A stretch of DNA of 32,697 nucleotides, from assembly GCA_947258645.1 (NCBI GenBank), contig CAMYJL010000041.1, positions 1-32,697 on the forward strand. Reading direction: 5' to 3'. The notes under the pieces were generated by a model. That model saw only the letters and a list, made by a program, of their open reading frames with translations, made no database searches and was not told the origin of the DNA. Source of the stretch: an uncultured Nitrospinota bacterium. Lineage in GTDB: Bacteria > UBA8248. Position numbers and translations under genes: made by a program. Shown here in pieces: positions 24,383-32,697 of the stretch; the stretch's first letter is position 1; every line of letters starts with the position of its first letter.

Positions 24383-25396
24383 ATGAGCGCGTCTTTGAAC
24401 GGCCCCCCGGCCGTCATCGTGACCGGAGCGGCCGGATTCATCGGCGCGCGACTCGCGGCCCGGCTGATCGGCGAAGGAGAACGAGTCATCGCCGTGGACG
24501 CCCCGCGCCACTTCGAGGCGCGCCCCGAGATTGCCGCCATTTACCGGGATGGACCGCCGACTGAAATTCTGGATGTGGAAAAACTCCCCGGACGGCTGGA
24601 AAGATCCGCCAGCGGCGAGATTTCCGGCGTCATCCATCTGGGCGCCTGCACCGACACCACCGAATTCGACGAGATTCTTCTAGACCAGGTGAACACGGCC
24701 TATACCCGCCACCTCTGGGAACTGGCGGCCCGCCTTGGAATTCCCTTACTCTACGCCAGCAGTGCCGCCGTCTACGGAGACGGCTCGCGGGGATACGACG
24801 ACAAAACGCCACCGGAGGCGTTCACCCCCCTCAACCCCTACGGCAACTCGAAACTTCTCTTCGACATCTGGGCAGCCGGCGAGGGCCAGAAACGCCGCCC
24901 CCCCGCCTGGACGGGATTCCGCTTTTTCAACGTCTACGGCTTCGGCGAGGCTCACAAGGAAAAAATGGCCAGCGTCTTCTACCAGGCCTTCGTTCAAATC
25001 ATGGAAAGCGGCGAGATGCGCCTGTTCCGATCCCACAAGGAAGGCGTTGCCGACGGACATCAGAGCCGGGACTTTATTTTTGTCGAGGATGTGGTAGACG
25101 TTTTATGCCATGCATGGCAAAAGGGACTACCGGACGGCATTTACAATCTGGGGACGGGCAAGGCGCGGACTTTTCTGGACCTAGCGCACGCGGCCTTCGC
25201 CGCGATGGGCCGGGAGCCCAGGATCGACTTCATCGACACACCCCCCGAGATACGAGCCCGGTACCAGTATTTCACCGAAGCCAGGATGGACAAACTCCTC
25301 GGAAGCGGCTACACAGGGCCGTTCACGCCCCTCGAAGAAGGGGCTCGGCGGTACTGGGAGCGCTTGAAGGAGAGTCTCACGGCCCCCGGCGAATAG
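24383..25396 (+). CDS. hldD: ADP-glyceromanno-heptose 6-epimerase HldD
   Basis: This enzyme converts ADP-D-glycero- to ADP-L-glycero-D-manno-heptose, the final step before LPS core assembly. It is 337 residues. The NADP-binding Rossmann motif is VTGAAGFIGARLAARL. Family-specific motifs are HLGACTDTTEFD, SSAAVYGDG, the catalytic NPYGNSKLLFD, RFFNVYGFGEAHKEKMASV and SRDFIFVEDVVDVL. It begins seven bases after hldE, so the pair is co-transcribed. The gene is intact and of normal size. Confidence 0.96.
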   Translation: MSASLNGPPAVIVTGAAGFIGARLAARLIGEGERVIAVDAPRHFEARPEIAAIYRDGPPTEILDVEKLPGRLERSASGEISGVIHLGACTDTTEFDEILLDQVNTAYTRHLWELAARLGIPLLYASSAAVYGDGSRGYDDKTPPEAFTPLNPYGNSKLLFDIWAAGEGQKRRPPAWTGFRFFNVYGFGEAHKEKMASVFYQAFVQIMESGEMRLFRSHKEGVADGHQSRDFIFVEDVVDVLCHAWQKGLPDGIYNLGTGKARTFLDLAHAAFAAMGREPRIDFIDTPPEIRARYQYFTEARMDKLLGSGYTGPFTPLEEGARRYWERLKESLTAPGE

Positions 25397-25399
25397 GCC

Positions 25400-25414
25400 C
25401 CGGACCGGGTCCGG
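25400..25414. repeat. Inverted repeat in the hldD downstream spacer
   Basis: CCGGACC and GGTCCGG flank a single G in the 70-base gap between hldD and the metallo-hydrolase gene. No T-run follows on the plus strand (AAACAGGCAG). As RNA the loop would be too tight to form fully, so a DNA-binding site or a weak pause hairpin is as likely as a terminator. Confidence 0.3.
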
Positions 25415-25466
25415 AAACAGGCAGAAAAAACAGTTCTTTACCGCCCCTGTAAGGAAATCCCAACAC

Positions 25467-26297
25467 GTGGACATCGCACTTCTCGCCAGCGGGAGCAGCG
25501 GCAACGCCGTTCTGGTCCGCTCGGGCGGGTCCGCCTTTCTGGTGGACGCTGGATTGAGCGGCCGGGAGGTCACGGCCCGGCTCGACTCCATCGATGTATC
25601 TCCCTCCGAACTGCTGGGCATCGTCCTGACCCACGAGCACACCGATCACATCCGCGGCGTGGGGCCGCTGGCCCGGCGCTTTGGGCTTCCGGTGTGGACG
25701 AACCGCGCCACCCTCGAAGCGGGAAGCGCGACCCTAGGCAAACTCCCCCACTGGGTCGAGGTCACGATGAGCGTTCCCTTCGAGATTGGCGACATCTGGC
25801 TCGAGCCCTTCAGCATCCCTCACGACGCGGCCGACCCGTTCGGACTGACCCTGAAATCCACCCAGGGCTACCACGTCGGCCTCGCGACGGACATGGGGTT
25901 CGTCACCCAACTGGTCCGCGCCCGGCTCCAAGGTCTGAACGGCCTGATCCTCGAGTTCAACCACGATCTTCCGATGCTCCTGGACGGGCCCTATCCCTGG
26001 TCCATCAAACAACGTATCCGCGGAAAGCTGGGCCATCTCAACAACAAGGACGCCGCAGGCCTTCTCGGCGAAGTCGCCTCACCGGATCTCGAATGGGTGA
26101 TCTGCGCCCACATGAGCCAGCAGAACAACAACAAGGAGATCGTCGTCACCGAAGCGAAGAGCGCCCTGAACGGTCTGTTGAGTATGCCCTCTTCCGCTTC
26201 GCTCCACGTCGCCACCCAAGCGGAACCCACCCCGCTCTTCGGACAGGGCGACCGACGAAACCTCCCCGGCACGCTCGAAGTGGAGGAACTGAATTGA
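25467..26297 (+). CDS. MBL-fold metallo-hydrolase, WalJ/YycJ-like
   Basis: This 276-residue metallo-beta-lactamase-fold protein opens with LLASGSSGNAVLVRSGGSAFLVDAGLS, the pattern of the YycJ/WalJ group of predicted nucleases. The metal motif HEHTDH lies near residue 57. Further conserved points are FSIPHDAADPFGLTL, GLATDMG, EFNHD and CAHMSQQNNN. The GTG start follows AAGGAAA. WalJ of Gram-positive bacteria has been linked to DNA mismatch repair and cell-division signalling; the role in this lineage is not known. Its stop overlaps the purB start as TTGA, so it leads the purine operon. Confidence 0.88.
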   Translation: MDIALLASGSSGNAVLVRSGGSAFLVDAGLSGREVTARLDSIDVSPSELLGIVLTHEHTDHIRGVGPLARRFGLPVWTNRATLEAGSATLGKLPHWVEVTMSVPFEIGDIWLEPFSIPHDAADPFGLTLKSTQGYHVGLATDMGFVTQLVRARLQGLNGLILEFNHDLPMLLDGPYPWSIKQRIRGKLGHLNNKDAAGLLGEVASPDLEWVICAHMSQQNNNKEIVVTEAKSALNGLLSMPSSASLHVATQAEPTPLFGQGDRRNLPGTLEVEELN

Positions 26298-27598
26298 TTC
26301 CGCGTTACACCCGCCCCGAAATGGGCCGGATATGGGAAGAGCGCGAAAAGATCCAGCGTATGCTGGACATCGAGATTGCAGTCTGCGAGGAACTCGCCGA
26401 GCGTGGGGAAATACCGGCTAACGAGGTCGAGGAGATCAAGGCGAAAGCCGCCTTCGATCCCCAACGCATCCGCGAAATCGAGCGGGTGACGAAGCACGAC
26501 GTCATCGCATTTCTCACCAACGTCGCTGAAAATGTGGGGCCCTCGTCCCGTTTTATCCATCTGGGGCTGACGAGCAGCGACGTTCTCGACACCGGGCTGG
26601 CGCTCCAGCTGGTCTCGTCGGCCGGAATCATCATCAAGGACCTGGAAACTCTCCGGGAGACACTGAAACGCCGGGCGCTGGAACATCGCCGCACGGTCAT
26701 CGCGGGCCGCTCGCACGGGATGCACGCCGAGCCCATGACGCTGGGCCTCAAGATCGCGGGCTGGTTCACCGAGTTCGATCGCGCGGAAAATCGCATGAGA
26801 AACGCACGAGAGACGGTCCGCGTCGGTCAGATTTCGGGGGCGGTGGGTGTGTGCGCCCATATCGCACCCGATGTGGAAGAAGCCATCTGCCGCCGCCTCG
26901 GCCTCCAGGTGGACCCGGTAAGCAGCCAGATCATCCAGCGCGACCGCCACGCCGAGTACATGAGCGCCCTCGCCCTCATCGCCGCGAGCATCCAGCGCGT
27001 CGCCACCGAGGTGCGCCACCTTCAGCGAAACGAGGTCGGCGAAGCCGAGGAGTATTTCAGCCCGGGCCAGAAGGGAAGCTCCGCCATGCCCCACAAGCGC
27101 AACCCGGTCGTCTCGGAACAACTCTGCGGCCTTGCGCGCCTCGTCCAGACGAACGCCGCGGCGGCCCTTCAGAACGTCCCCCTCTGGCACGAACGCGACA
27201 TCAGCCATTCCTCGGTCGAACGGGTCATCCTGCCCGACAGCAACATCCTCATCGACTATATGCTGAACAAGCTGAACGACCTCATTGACCGCTGGGTGAT
27301 CTACCCCAAGCGCATGCGGGAGAATCTGGACCGTTCGGGCAAGCTCCTTTGCAGCGAACACGTCATGCTCTCCCTCATCCGGACGGGCCTCACCCGGGAG
27401 GATGCCTACGCCCGCGTCCAGGGCCCGGCCATGGCGGCTTGGGCCGACGGGAGCGATTTCCAGGAAAAACTGGCCGACGACCCGGATGTCGGGGGTCTCC
27501 TGGGCGGGGAGGCGCTTGCCCGCTGCTTCGATTTGAACGAACATTTCAGGAATATCGACGCGATTTTCGAACGTGTTTTCGGATCCGATCCGAGGTGA
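26294..27598 (+). CDS. purB: Adenylosuccinate lyase
   Basis: PurB cleaves SAICAR to AICAR in the purine pathway and adenylosuccinate to AMP. The 434-residue protein starts at TTG 26294 (IPRYTRPEMGRIWEE), with GGAGG about seven bases upstream; the track frame from 25694 includes 200 codons of shadow. Superfamily motifs are present: TSSDVLDTGLALQL, the catalytic His in GRSHGMHAEPMTLG, and the mobile signature loop GSSAMPHKRNPV. The size and the SRPEM-like start match the B. subtilis type rather than the longer E. coli type. A 74-base gap separates it from purC. Confidence 0.97.
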   Translation: MIPRYTRPEMGRIWEEREKIQRMLDIEIAVCEELAERGEIPANEVEEIKAKAAFDPQRIREIERVTKHDVIAFLTNVAENVGPSSRFIHLGLTSSDVLDTGLALQLVSSAGIIIKDLETLRETLKRRALEHRRTVIAGRSHGMHAEPMTLGLKIAGWFTEFDRAENRMRNARETVRVGQISGAVGVCAHIAPDVEEAICRRLGLQVDPVSSQIIQRDRHAEYMSALALIAASIQRVATEVRHLQRNEVGEAEEYFSPGQKGSSAMPHKRNPVVSEQLCGLARLVQTNAAAALQNVPLWHERDISHSSVERVILPDSNILIDYMLNKLNDLIDRWVIYPKRMRENLDRSGKLLCSEHVMLSLIRTGLTREDAYARVQGPAMAAWADGSDFQEKLADDPDVGGLLGGEALARCFDLNEHFRNIDAIFERVFGSDPR

Positions 27599-27672
27599 TC
27601 TTTCCCCTCTGCCCTGTGGTAGGATTCCCTCTCTTCAGAGAACCTGCCCCGGCCGCGAAATGGAGTTGAATC

Positions 27673-28386
27673 ATGGAACGGCGTAATCAGATATACGAAG
27701 GCAAGGCCAAAATTCTGTACGAGACCGACGATCCGGCGCTGGCAATCCAGCACTTCAAGGACGACGCCTCGGCGTTCAACGCCAAGAAGCTGGGCAACAT
27801 CGTGGACAAGGGCGTCTTCAACAACAGCATCTCCTCGAAGCTGTTCGAGGAGGTGGCAGCCAACGGCGTGCCCACGCATTTCGTGAAAAAACTCTCGGAT
27901 CGCGAGATGCTCGTCAAGAAACTCGACATGCTCAAGGTGGAAGTCGTCGTCCGGAACATCGTGGCGGGGAGCCTCGCCCGGCGGCTAGGGATTGACGAAG
28001 GCAAGCACCTCCCCCACCCTATCATCGATCTGCACTACAAGGACGATTCGCTTGACGACCCCCTTATCAACGACGACACGGCGGACGCCTTCGGCTACGC
28101 CACCTACGATGAGCTGAAGCACATGCGCGAGTCAGCCCTGAAGGTGAATGAGATTCTCACGAAATTTTTCGGGGCCCGGAACATCGACCTCGTCGATTTC
28201 AAGCTTGAGTTCGGAAGGTGCGCCGACGAGGGCGGCAAACTCCTTCTCGGCGACGAGATCACGCCCGACGGATGCCGCTTCTGGGAAAAAGGAACCGGCA
28301 GAAAGATGGACAAGGACCGATTCCGCCGCGACCTCGGCAACGTCGAGGAAACCTACGCGGAGGTGGACCGGCTCGTCACATCCTGA
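27673..28386 (+). CDS. purC: SAICAR synthetase
   Basis: PurC joins aspartate to CAIR using ATP, giving the substrate of PurB. At 237 residues it is the standard bacterial monofunctional form. It has IYEGKAKILYETDDP (glycine-rich ATP loop), FKDDASAFNAKK, EVVVRNIVAGSLARRLGI, IDLVDFKLEFGR and the Mg-binding LLGDEITPDGCRFW. GGAG lies seven bases before the ATG. It is followed by a 118-base spacer before purS that holds a 7-bp hairpin (CGTCCGC/GCGGACG, 28398-28420) but no T-run. Confidence 0.97.
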   Translation: MERRNQIYEGKAKILYETDDPALAIQHFKDDASAFNAKKLGNIVDKGVFNNSISSKLFEEVAANGVPTHFVKKLSDREMLVKKLDMLKVEVVVRNIVAGSLARRLGIDEGKHLPHPIIDLHYKDDSLDDPLINDDTADAFGYATYDELKHMRESALKVNEILTKFFGARNIDLVDFKLEFGRCADEGGKLLLGDEITPDGCRFWEKGTGRKMDKDRFRRDLGNVEETYAEVDRLVTS

Positions 28387-28504
28387 TAGAGAAACATCGT
28401 CCGCGCACAGGGAGCGGACGCCTTGAACCGCCGTTCAGGACCGCTTATCCGGATCGGACCCACGCAGGAGGCCCGGCCGGCGAACGAACCATCCGGAGCG
28501 AAGG

Positions 28505-28786
28505 GTGGCGAAAGCCCACGTTTACATCACATACAAAAATGGCGTGCTCGACCCGCAGGGCGAAGCCGTGAAGGACGCCCTCTCCTCCCTGGGTTTTCAA
28601 GGTGTGGGTGATGTGCGCGTCGGAAAATACATCGAGATCGAGGTTGAGAAATCCGCGCCCGACGAGATCAGGGGCGAGGTGGAGAAGATGTGCCAGGAGC
28701 TCCTCGCCAATCCGGTCATCGAAGACTTCCGCGTCGAGATTCCGAACGGGAACAACAATCCGCAGCCGCCGAAATCGGAAGCCTGA
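28505..28786 (+). CDS. purS: FGAM synthase subunit PurS
   Basis: PurS bridges PurQ and PurL in the three-part formylglycinamidine ribonucleotide synthase. The 93-residue protein has the family core [21 protein letters not shown], followed by [15 protein letters not shown] and [17 protein letters not shown]. The C-terminus is a short Asn/Pro-rich tail ([12 protein letters not shown]). The start is GTG with GGAG upstream. Its stop overlaps the purQ ATG (TGATG), matching the need for fixed subunit ratios. Its presence fits the small-type PurL downstream. Confidence 0.95.
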   Translation: MAKAHVYITYKNGVLDPQGEAVKDALSSLGFQGVGDVRVGKYIEIEVEKSAPDEIRGEVEKMCQELLANPVIEDFRVEIPNGNNNPQPPKSEA

Positions 28787-29478
28787 TGCAATTCGCCGTC
28801 ATCGTATTCCCCGGCTCGAACTGTGACCACGACTGTTACCATGCAGTAGCCCACGTTCTCGGCCAGCCAGCGAAGTTCGTCTGGCACAAGGAGCGCGACC
28901 TCGGCGGCGCGGAAGTCATCATCGTCCCCGGCGGGTTCAGCTACGGCGACTACCTGCGCGCGGGGGCGATCTCGCGCTTTTCGCCCGTCATGAAGTCCGT
29001 CGCCGATCACGCCGCCGCGGGCCGGCCCGTTATCGGCATCTGTAACGGCTTTCAGATTCTGACGGAGGCTGGACTCCTCCCCGGCGCGCTTCACCGGAAC
29101 ACCTCCCTACGCTTCATCTGCAAGGACGTTTATGTGCGCTGCATGACCTCGCGCACGCCGTTCACCACTGAAATTCTTCCCGGCGAAACACTTCGACTAC
29201 CTATCGCGCACGGCGAAGGAAACTACTTCTGCGACGCTGAAACATTCGCCGAAATGGAGGAGAACGATCAGATCGTCTTCCGCTATTGCGACGCCGAAGG
29301 AACCCCGTCGCCGGAAGCCAATCCCAACGGCTCGCTGGGCCACATCGCGGGCATCTGCAATACGGGAGGGAACGTCCTCGGCCTCATGCCGCATCCCGAG
29401 CGTGCCTCGGAAGCTGCCCTCGGGGGCGACGATGGGCTCCGCCTGTTCCAGTCCACTCTTTCCGTGACGGTTTCATGA
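28786..29478 (+). CDS. purQ: FGAM synthase glutaminase subunit PurQ
   Basis: This class I glutamine amidotransferase supplies ammonia to PurL. It is 230 residues from the ATG overlapping purS. Family motifs are [29 protein letters not shown], the nucleophile Cys in [19 protein letters not shown] and the His/Glu pair in [10 protein letters not shown]. The stop overlaps the purL start (ATGA). The track's start at 28690 lies within purS and is not used. Confidence 0.97.
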   Translation: MQFAVIVFPGSNCDHDCYHAVAHVLGQPAKFVWHKERDLGGAEVIIVPGGFSYGDYLRAGAISRFSPVMKSVADHAAAGRPVIGICNGFQILTEAGLLPGALHRNTSLRFICKDVYVRCMTSRTPFTTEILPGETLRLPIAHGEGNYFCDAETFAEMEENDQIVFRYCDAEGTPSPEANPNGSLGHIAGICNTGGNVLGLMPHPERASEAALGGDDGLRLFQSTLSVTVS

Positions 29479-31718
29479 ACGGGCAAATCAAGGAAGCGGC
29501 CACCAATCTCCAGATCGCCCTCGATCACGGCATCGCCGAGGACGAGTGGGAACGCATTCTGAGCGCCCTCGGCCGCGAGCCCACCCCCACCGAACTCGGC
29601 ATTTTCTCCGCCATGTGGAACGAGCACTGCTCCTACAAGAGCAGCCGCGTGCACCTCAAAAAATTCCCGACGTCGGGGCCGCGCGTCCTCCAGGGCCCCG
29701 GCGAGAACGCGGGCGTCGTCGATATCGGAGACGGCCTCGCCGTCGCCTTCAAGATGGAGAGCCACAACCACCCCTCCTTCATCGAGCCCTACCAAGGCGC
29801 GGCCACCGGTGTGGGCGGAATCCTCCGGGACATCTTCACGATGGGCGCGCGCCCGGTCGCCCTCATGGACAGCCTCCGCTTCGGCGCTCCCGATCATGAG
29901 CGCACCCGCTACCTCGTCGGCGGCGTCGTCGCCGGAATCGCGGGCTACGGGAACTGCATCGGCGTCCCCACCGTGGGCGGCGAGACCGGCTTTCACCCCT
30001 GCTACAACGGCAACATCCTAGTGAACGTCATGTGCGCAGGGCTCATGAAATCGGACGCCATCTTTCGCGGCACGGCCTCGGGCGCGGGAAACCCCGTCAT
30101 CTACGTCGGCGCCCCCACCGGGCGGGACGGCATCCACGGCGCCTCAATGGCCTCGGCGGGGTTTGACGAGACGGCCTCGGAAAAACGCCCCACCGTTCAG
30201 GTGGGCGATCCCTTCCGCGAAAAGCTCCTCCTCGAAGCCTGTCTCGAACTCATGAAGAAGGACGCCGTGATCGGCATCCAGGACATGGGCGCGGCGGGCC
30301 TGACCAGCTCGGCGGTTGAGATGGCCGGCCGCGCGGGGACGGGCCTGATCCTCCGGCTGGACGACGTGCCCTCACGCGAGGAGGGAATGACGCCCTACGA
30401 GTTCATGCTCTCCGAAAGTCAGGAGCGGATGCTCCTCGTCGCCGGGCGCGGGCGCGAGGGTGAGGTCCGAGAAATCTTCGAACGCTGGGATCTGCCGATG
30501 GCCGTCGTGGGAGAGGTAACGGACGACGGCCGTCTCCGCGTCGAGTCGGGCGGGAAAAGCTTCGTCAACCTCGCCGTGGACATCCTCACCGACGAAGCGC
30601 CGATGTATAAGCGGCCGATGAAGGCCGAACGGGCGCTCCCCGCCACCGACCCGCTGGAGACGCTCCCCAGTGCGGAAGACCTGGGCCCGGCCCTGCTAGC
30701 GCTTCTGGGCCATCCGGGCGGAGGAGACAAGAGCCCGATCTGGGAACAATACGACTACATGGTCCGGACCAACACGCTCACCTCGCCTGGCGGCGATGCT
30801 GCCCTCATTCGCGTCAAGAACACAGCGAAGGCCCTGGCCATGACAACGGACGGAAACGCGCGCTACTGCATGCTCGACCCCCACAGGGGCGGGATGCTGG
30901 CGGTGGCCGAAGCGGCCCGGAACCTGAGCGCATCGGGCGCCTTGCCCCTGGCCATGACAAACTGCCTCAACTTCGGCAACCCCGAACGGCCCGCCGTCAT
31001 GGCCCAGTTCTCGGGCGCGATCGAGGGAATGACCGAAGCCTGTAATGCGCTGAAAGTTCCGGTCGTCAGCGGTAACGTCAGCTTCTATAATGAGACCCAC
31101 GGCGTGGACATTTACCCCACGCCGATTGTCGGGATGGTGGGTCTCATCGAGGATGCCGCCAAACGCACGGGAACCGGCTTCACCCGGGAAGGAGACGTCA
31201 TCGCAATTCTCTACCCAGCGGACGAAGCGCCGCTTCCGTCTGCAGGCGCTCATGAATATGTCTGGGTCCTTGCGGGCCGCGAGGGAGGCGCCCCTCCCTC
31301 GATATCCCTCCACTCGGAAGCCGCTGTTCAAACCGTCTGCCGGGAAGCGATCGGGTCGGGGCTGCTATCGTCCGCCCACGATCTTTCGGATGGAGGGCTC
31401 GGGATCGCGCTCGCGGAATCCTGTCTCGCCTCCCCCGGAAGCGGATTGGGCGGTGAGGTGAAAATTCCGGACGGCGAGGGGCGGCCCGACGGTCATCTGT
31501 TCGGAGAAGCGGCTTCTCGAATTCTCGTTTCACTCGCTCCGGAATCTTCGGAGAAACTTCGCGATTTGGCGGAAAACAACGATGTGGGTTATCAGGAAAT
31601 TGGGCGGACGGCGGAGGGACACCTCCGGGTCGAATCTCCTGATGGACGCCCGTATTTCGAGCTTCCGATGAAGGATTTGTTAGCCGCCTGGAAGGGCGCG
31701 CTGGGGGGTCTGCTCTAA
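29475..31718 (+). CDS. purL: FGAM synthase subunit PurL, small type
   Basis: PurL is the ATP-dependent synthetase subunit that makes formylglycinamidine ribonucleotide. Its 747 residues fit the small PurL that needs PurS and PurQ. The N-terminus has [17 protein letters not shown] and the ATP/Mg segment [54 protein letters not shown] and a second AIRS-like half ([54 protein letters not shown]) complete the fold. It starts at the ATG overlapping purQ. Its stop TAA overlaps the purF ATG by one base. Confidence 0.97.
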   Translation: MNGQIKEAATNLQIALDHGIAEDEWERILSALGREPTPTELGIFSAMWNEHCSYKSSRVHLKKFPTSGPRVLQGPGENAGVVDIGDGLAVAFKMESHNHPSFIEPYQGAATGVGGILRDIFTMGARPVALMDSLRFGAPDHERTRYLVGGVVAGIAGYGNCIGVPTVGGETGFHPCYNGNILVNVMCAGLMKSDAIFRGTASGAGNPVIYVGAPTGRDGIHGASMASAGFDETASEKRPTVQVGDPFREKLLLEACLELMKKDAVIGIQDMGAAGLTSSAVEMAGRAGTGLILRLDDVPSREEGMTPYEFMLSESQERMLLVAGRGREGEVREIFERWDLPMAVVGEVTDDGRLRVESGGKSFVNLAVDILTDEAPMYKRPMKAERALPATDPLETLPSAEDLGPALLALLGHPGGGDKSPIWEQYDYMVRTNTLTSPGGDAALIRVKNTAKALAMTTDGNARYCMLDPHRGGMLAVAEAARNLSASGALPLAMTNCLNFGNPERPAVMAQFSGAIEGMTEACNALKVPVVSGNVSFYNETHGVDIYPTPIVGMVGLIEDAAKRTGTGFTREGDVIAILYPADEAPLPSAGAHEYVWVLAGREGGAPPSISLHSEAAVQTVCREAIGSGLLSSAHDLSDGGLGIALAESCLASPGSGLGGEVKIPDGEGRPDGHLFGEAASRILVSLAPESSEKLRDLAENNDVGYQEIGRTAEGHLRVESPDGRPYFELPMKDLLAAWKGALGGLL

Positions 31719-32697
31719 TGTCCATGGCCGACGAGATCGTTCACGAATCTTGCGCCGTATTCGGAGTCTTCGGGCATCCCGAAGCAGCGAACCTGACCTA
31801 TCTGGGTCTCTACGCCCTTCAGCACCGGGGTCAGGAAAGCTCGGGGATCGTCGCCTCCGACGGGATACGGGTACATAGCGAGGTGGGAATGGGCCTTGTC
31901 GCCGACATCTTCGACGAAGAGCGCCTCTCCAAGCTAAAGGGCCATCTCGCCATCGGCCACAACCGTTACTCGACCGCCGGACAGTCCCACATCTCGAACG
32001 CCCAGCCGTTCCTCGTTGATCACGCCCGCGGTATCATCGCTCTCGGGCACAACGGAAACCTCGTAAACGGTGGTCGGCTCCGCAGGGGGCTGGAAGAGAG
32101 CGGCTCCATTTTCCGGAGCACAACGGACAGCGAAGTCATCCTCCATCTCATCGCCCGCTCGGCCGAAGATGAAACCGATCTGGCGATTGTGGACGCACTC
32201 AACCGACTCGAGGGCGCCTTCACCTTGACCATGTTGACCCGCGACAAACTCATCGGTGTCCGCGACCCGCTGGGCTTCCGGCCTCTCGTTTTGGGGAAGA
32301 TGAAAAATGGCTGGGGAAAAGATGCTTGGATCCTGTCGAGCGAAACCTGCGCCCTCGATCTTATCGACGCGGACTTCGAGCGCGAAATCCTGCCCGGAGA
32401 GATGATCATCATCGACGAGGACGGCCCGCGAAGCATTTTCCCCTTCGCCCCCCAACAGCACCGCCAGTGCATATTCGAGTTCATCTACTTCGCCCGGCCC
32501 GACAGTCATATATTCGGAAAAGACGTCTATACCGTCCGCCGGCAGCTTGGCGTCGAACTCGCCCGGGAAAACCCGGTCGATGCAGATATCGTGATTCCCG
32601 TGCCTGACTCGGGGGTAGCGGCGGCGCTGGGCTATGCCGACGAGTCGGGGCTTCCCATGGAGCTCGGGCTCGTCCGGAACCACGACGTCGGGCGAAC
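31718..32697 (+). CDS. purF: Amidophosphoribosyltransferase, 3' end beyond window
   Basis: PurF makes phosphoribosylamine from PRPP and glutamine, the committed purine step. The first 326 or so codons are present; the frame is open to the edge and is therefore missing from the ORF track. The leader [11 protein letters not shown] precedes Cys12, the glutaminase nucleophile exposed by propeptide removal, as in B. subtilis PurF. YALQHRGQESSGIVASDG, IGHNRYSTAG, GHNGNLVN, STTDSEVILHLI and RDPLGFRPLVLG define the glutaminase domain. RQCIFEFIYFARPDS contains the first Cys ligand expected for the [4Fe-4S] cluster; the other ligands lie past the edge. PVPDSGVAAALGYADESG begins the PRTase domain. Confidence 0.96.
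   Translation, partial: MSMADEIVHESCAVFGVFGHPEAANLTYLGLYALQHRGQESSGIVASDGIRVHSEVGMGLVADIFDEERLSKLKGHLAIGHNRYSTAGQSHISNAQPFLVDHARGIIALGHNGNLVNGGRLRRGLEESGSIFRSTTDSEVILHLIARSAEDETDLAIVDALNRLEGAFTLTMLTRDKLIGVRDPLGFRPLVLGKMKNGWGKDAWILSSETCALDLIDADFEREILPGEMIIIDEDGPRSIFPFAPQQHRQCIFEFIYFARPDSHIFGKDVYTVRRQLGVELARENPVDADIVIPVPDSGVAAALGYADESGLPMELGLVRNHDVGR

Noticed and set aside
28398-28420. CGTCCGC/GCGGACG hairpin between purC and purS as a riboswitch or terminator
   Set aside because: It lacks a T-run and does not fit the purine or PreQ1 riboswitch layout; the flanking genes are one pathway.
1-32697. CRISPR arrays, tRNA or rRNA genes, insertion sequences, prophage or defence genes
   Set aside because: No regularly spaced repeats, no tRNA-like cloverleaf ends, and no transposase, integrase or known defence motifs were seen in any reading frame.

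Overview
The window is chromosomal DNA from a diderm (LPS-bearing), flagellated bacterium. LptD, the complete heptose-nucleotide set except GmhB, the Fo-only ATP synthase operon led by atpZ and atpI, and the ilvB-ilvN-psd-pssA order all point to a Desulfobacterota-, Nitrospinota- or Tectomicrobia-like lineage. The taxon cannot be fixed from sequence reading alone. By eye, the flagellar block on the left is less GC-rich than everything right of about 7.9 kb.

Layout. Positions 1-6641, all on the minus strand, form a flagellar block: fliE (abnormal C-terminus), flgC, flgB, a FlbD/FlrC-like sigma-54 activator broken by a frameshift plus a small deletion, an exported TPR protein, and an apparently intact FleQ/FlrA-like sigma-54 activator. 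Two sites resemble the FleQ box (GTCA-N6-TGAC). One sits upstream of a plausible sigma-54 promoter for flgB. The other overlaps the -35 element of the fleQ-like gene itself. A 593-bp divergent spacer follows.

From 7235 everything is on the plus strand: atpZ-atpI-atpB-atpE (Fo genes only, closed by a strong terminator); tsaB (unusual N-terminus) and a DUF465 protein; a 403-bp gap with a good sigma-70 promoter and several hairpins; two acetolactate synthase large subunits followed by two small subunits; psd and pssA (phosphatidylethanolamine synthesis); and lptD (LPS export). A sugar-nucleotide block follows: ugd and a UDP-xylose synthase, then radC, gmhA, hldE and hldD. The window ends with a WalJ/YycJ-like metallo-hydrolase and the purine genes purB, purC, purS, purQ, purL and purF (purF cut off by the window end).

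How it fits together. Junctions from ilvB onward are very tight (ATGA, TGATG and TTGA overlaps), indicating translationally coupled operons. The right three quarters is mostly housekeeping: energy, branched-chain amino acids, phospholipid, LPS inner core and purines. The most unusual points are the candidate FleQ regulatory circuit, the decay signs in the flagellar block, the double ilvB/double ilvN operon, the Na+-type ligand set in the ATP synthase c subunit, and the structured region before ilvB. I did not find a convincing wholly new multi-gene system.
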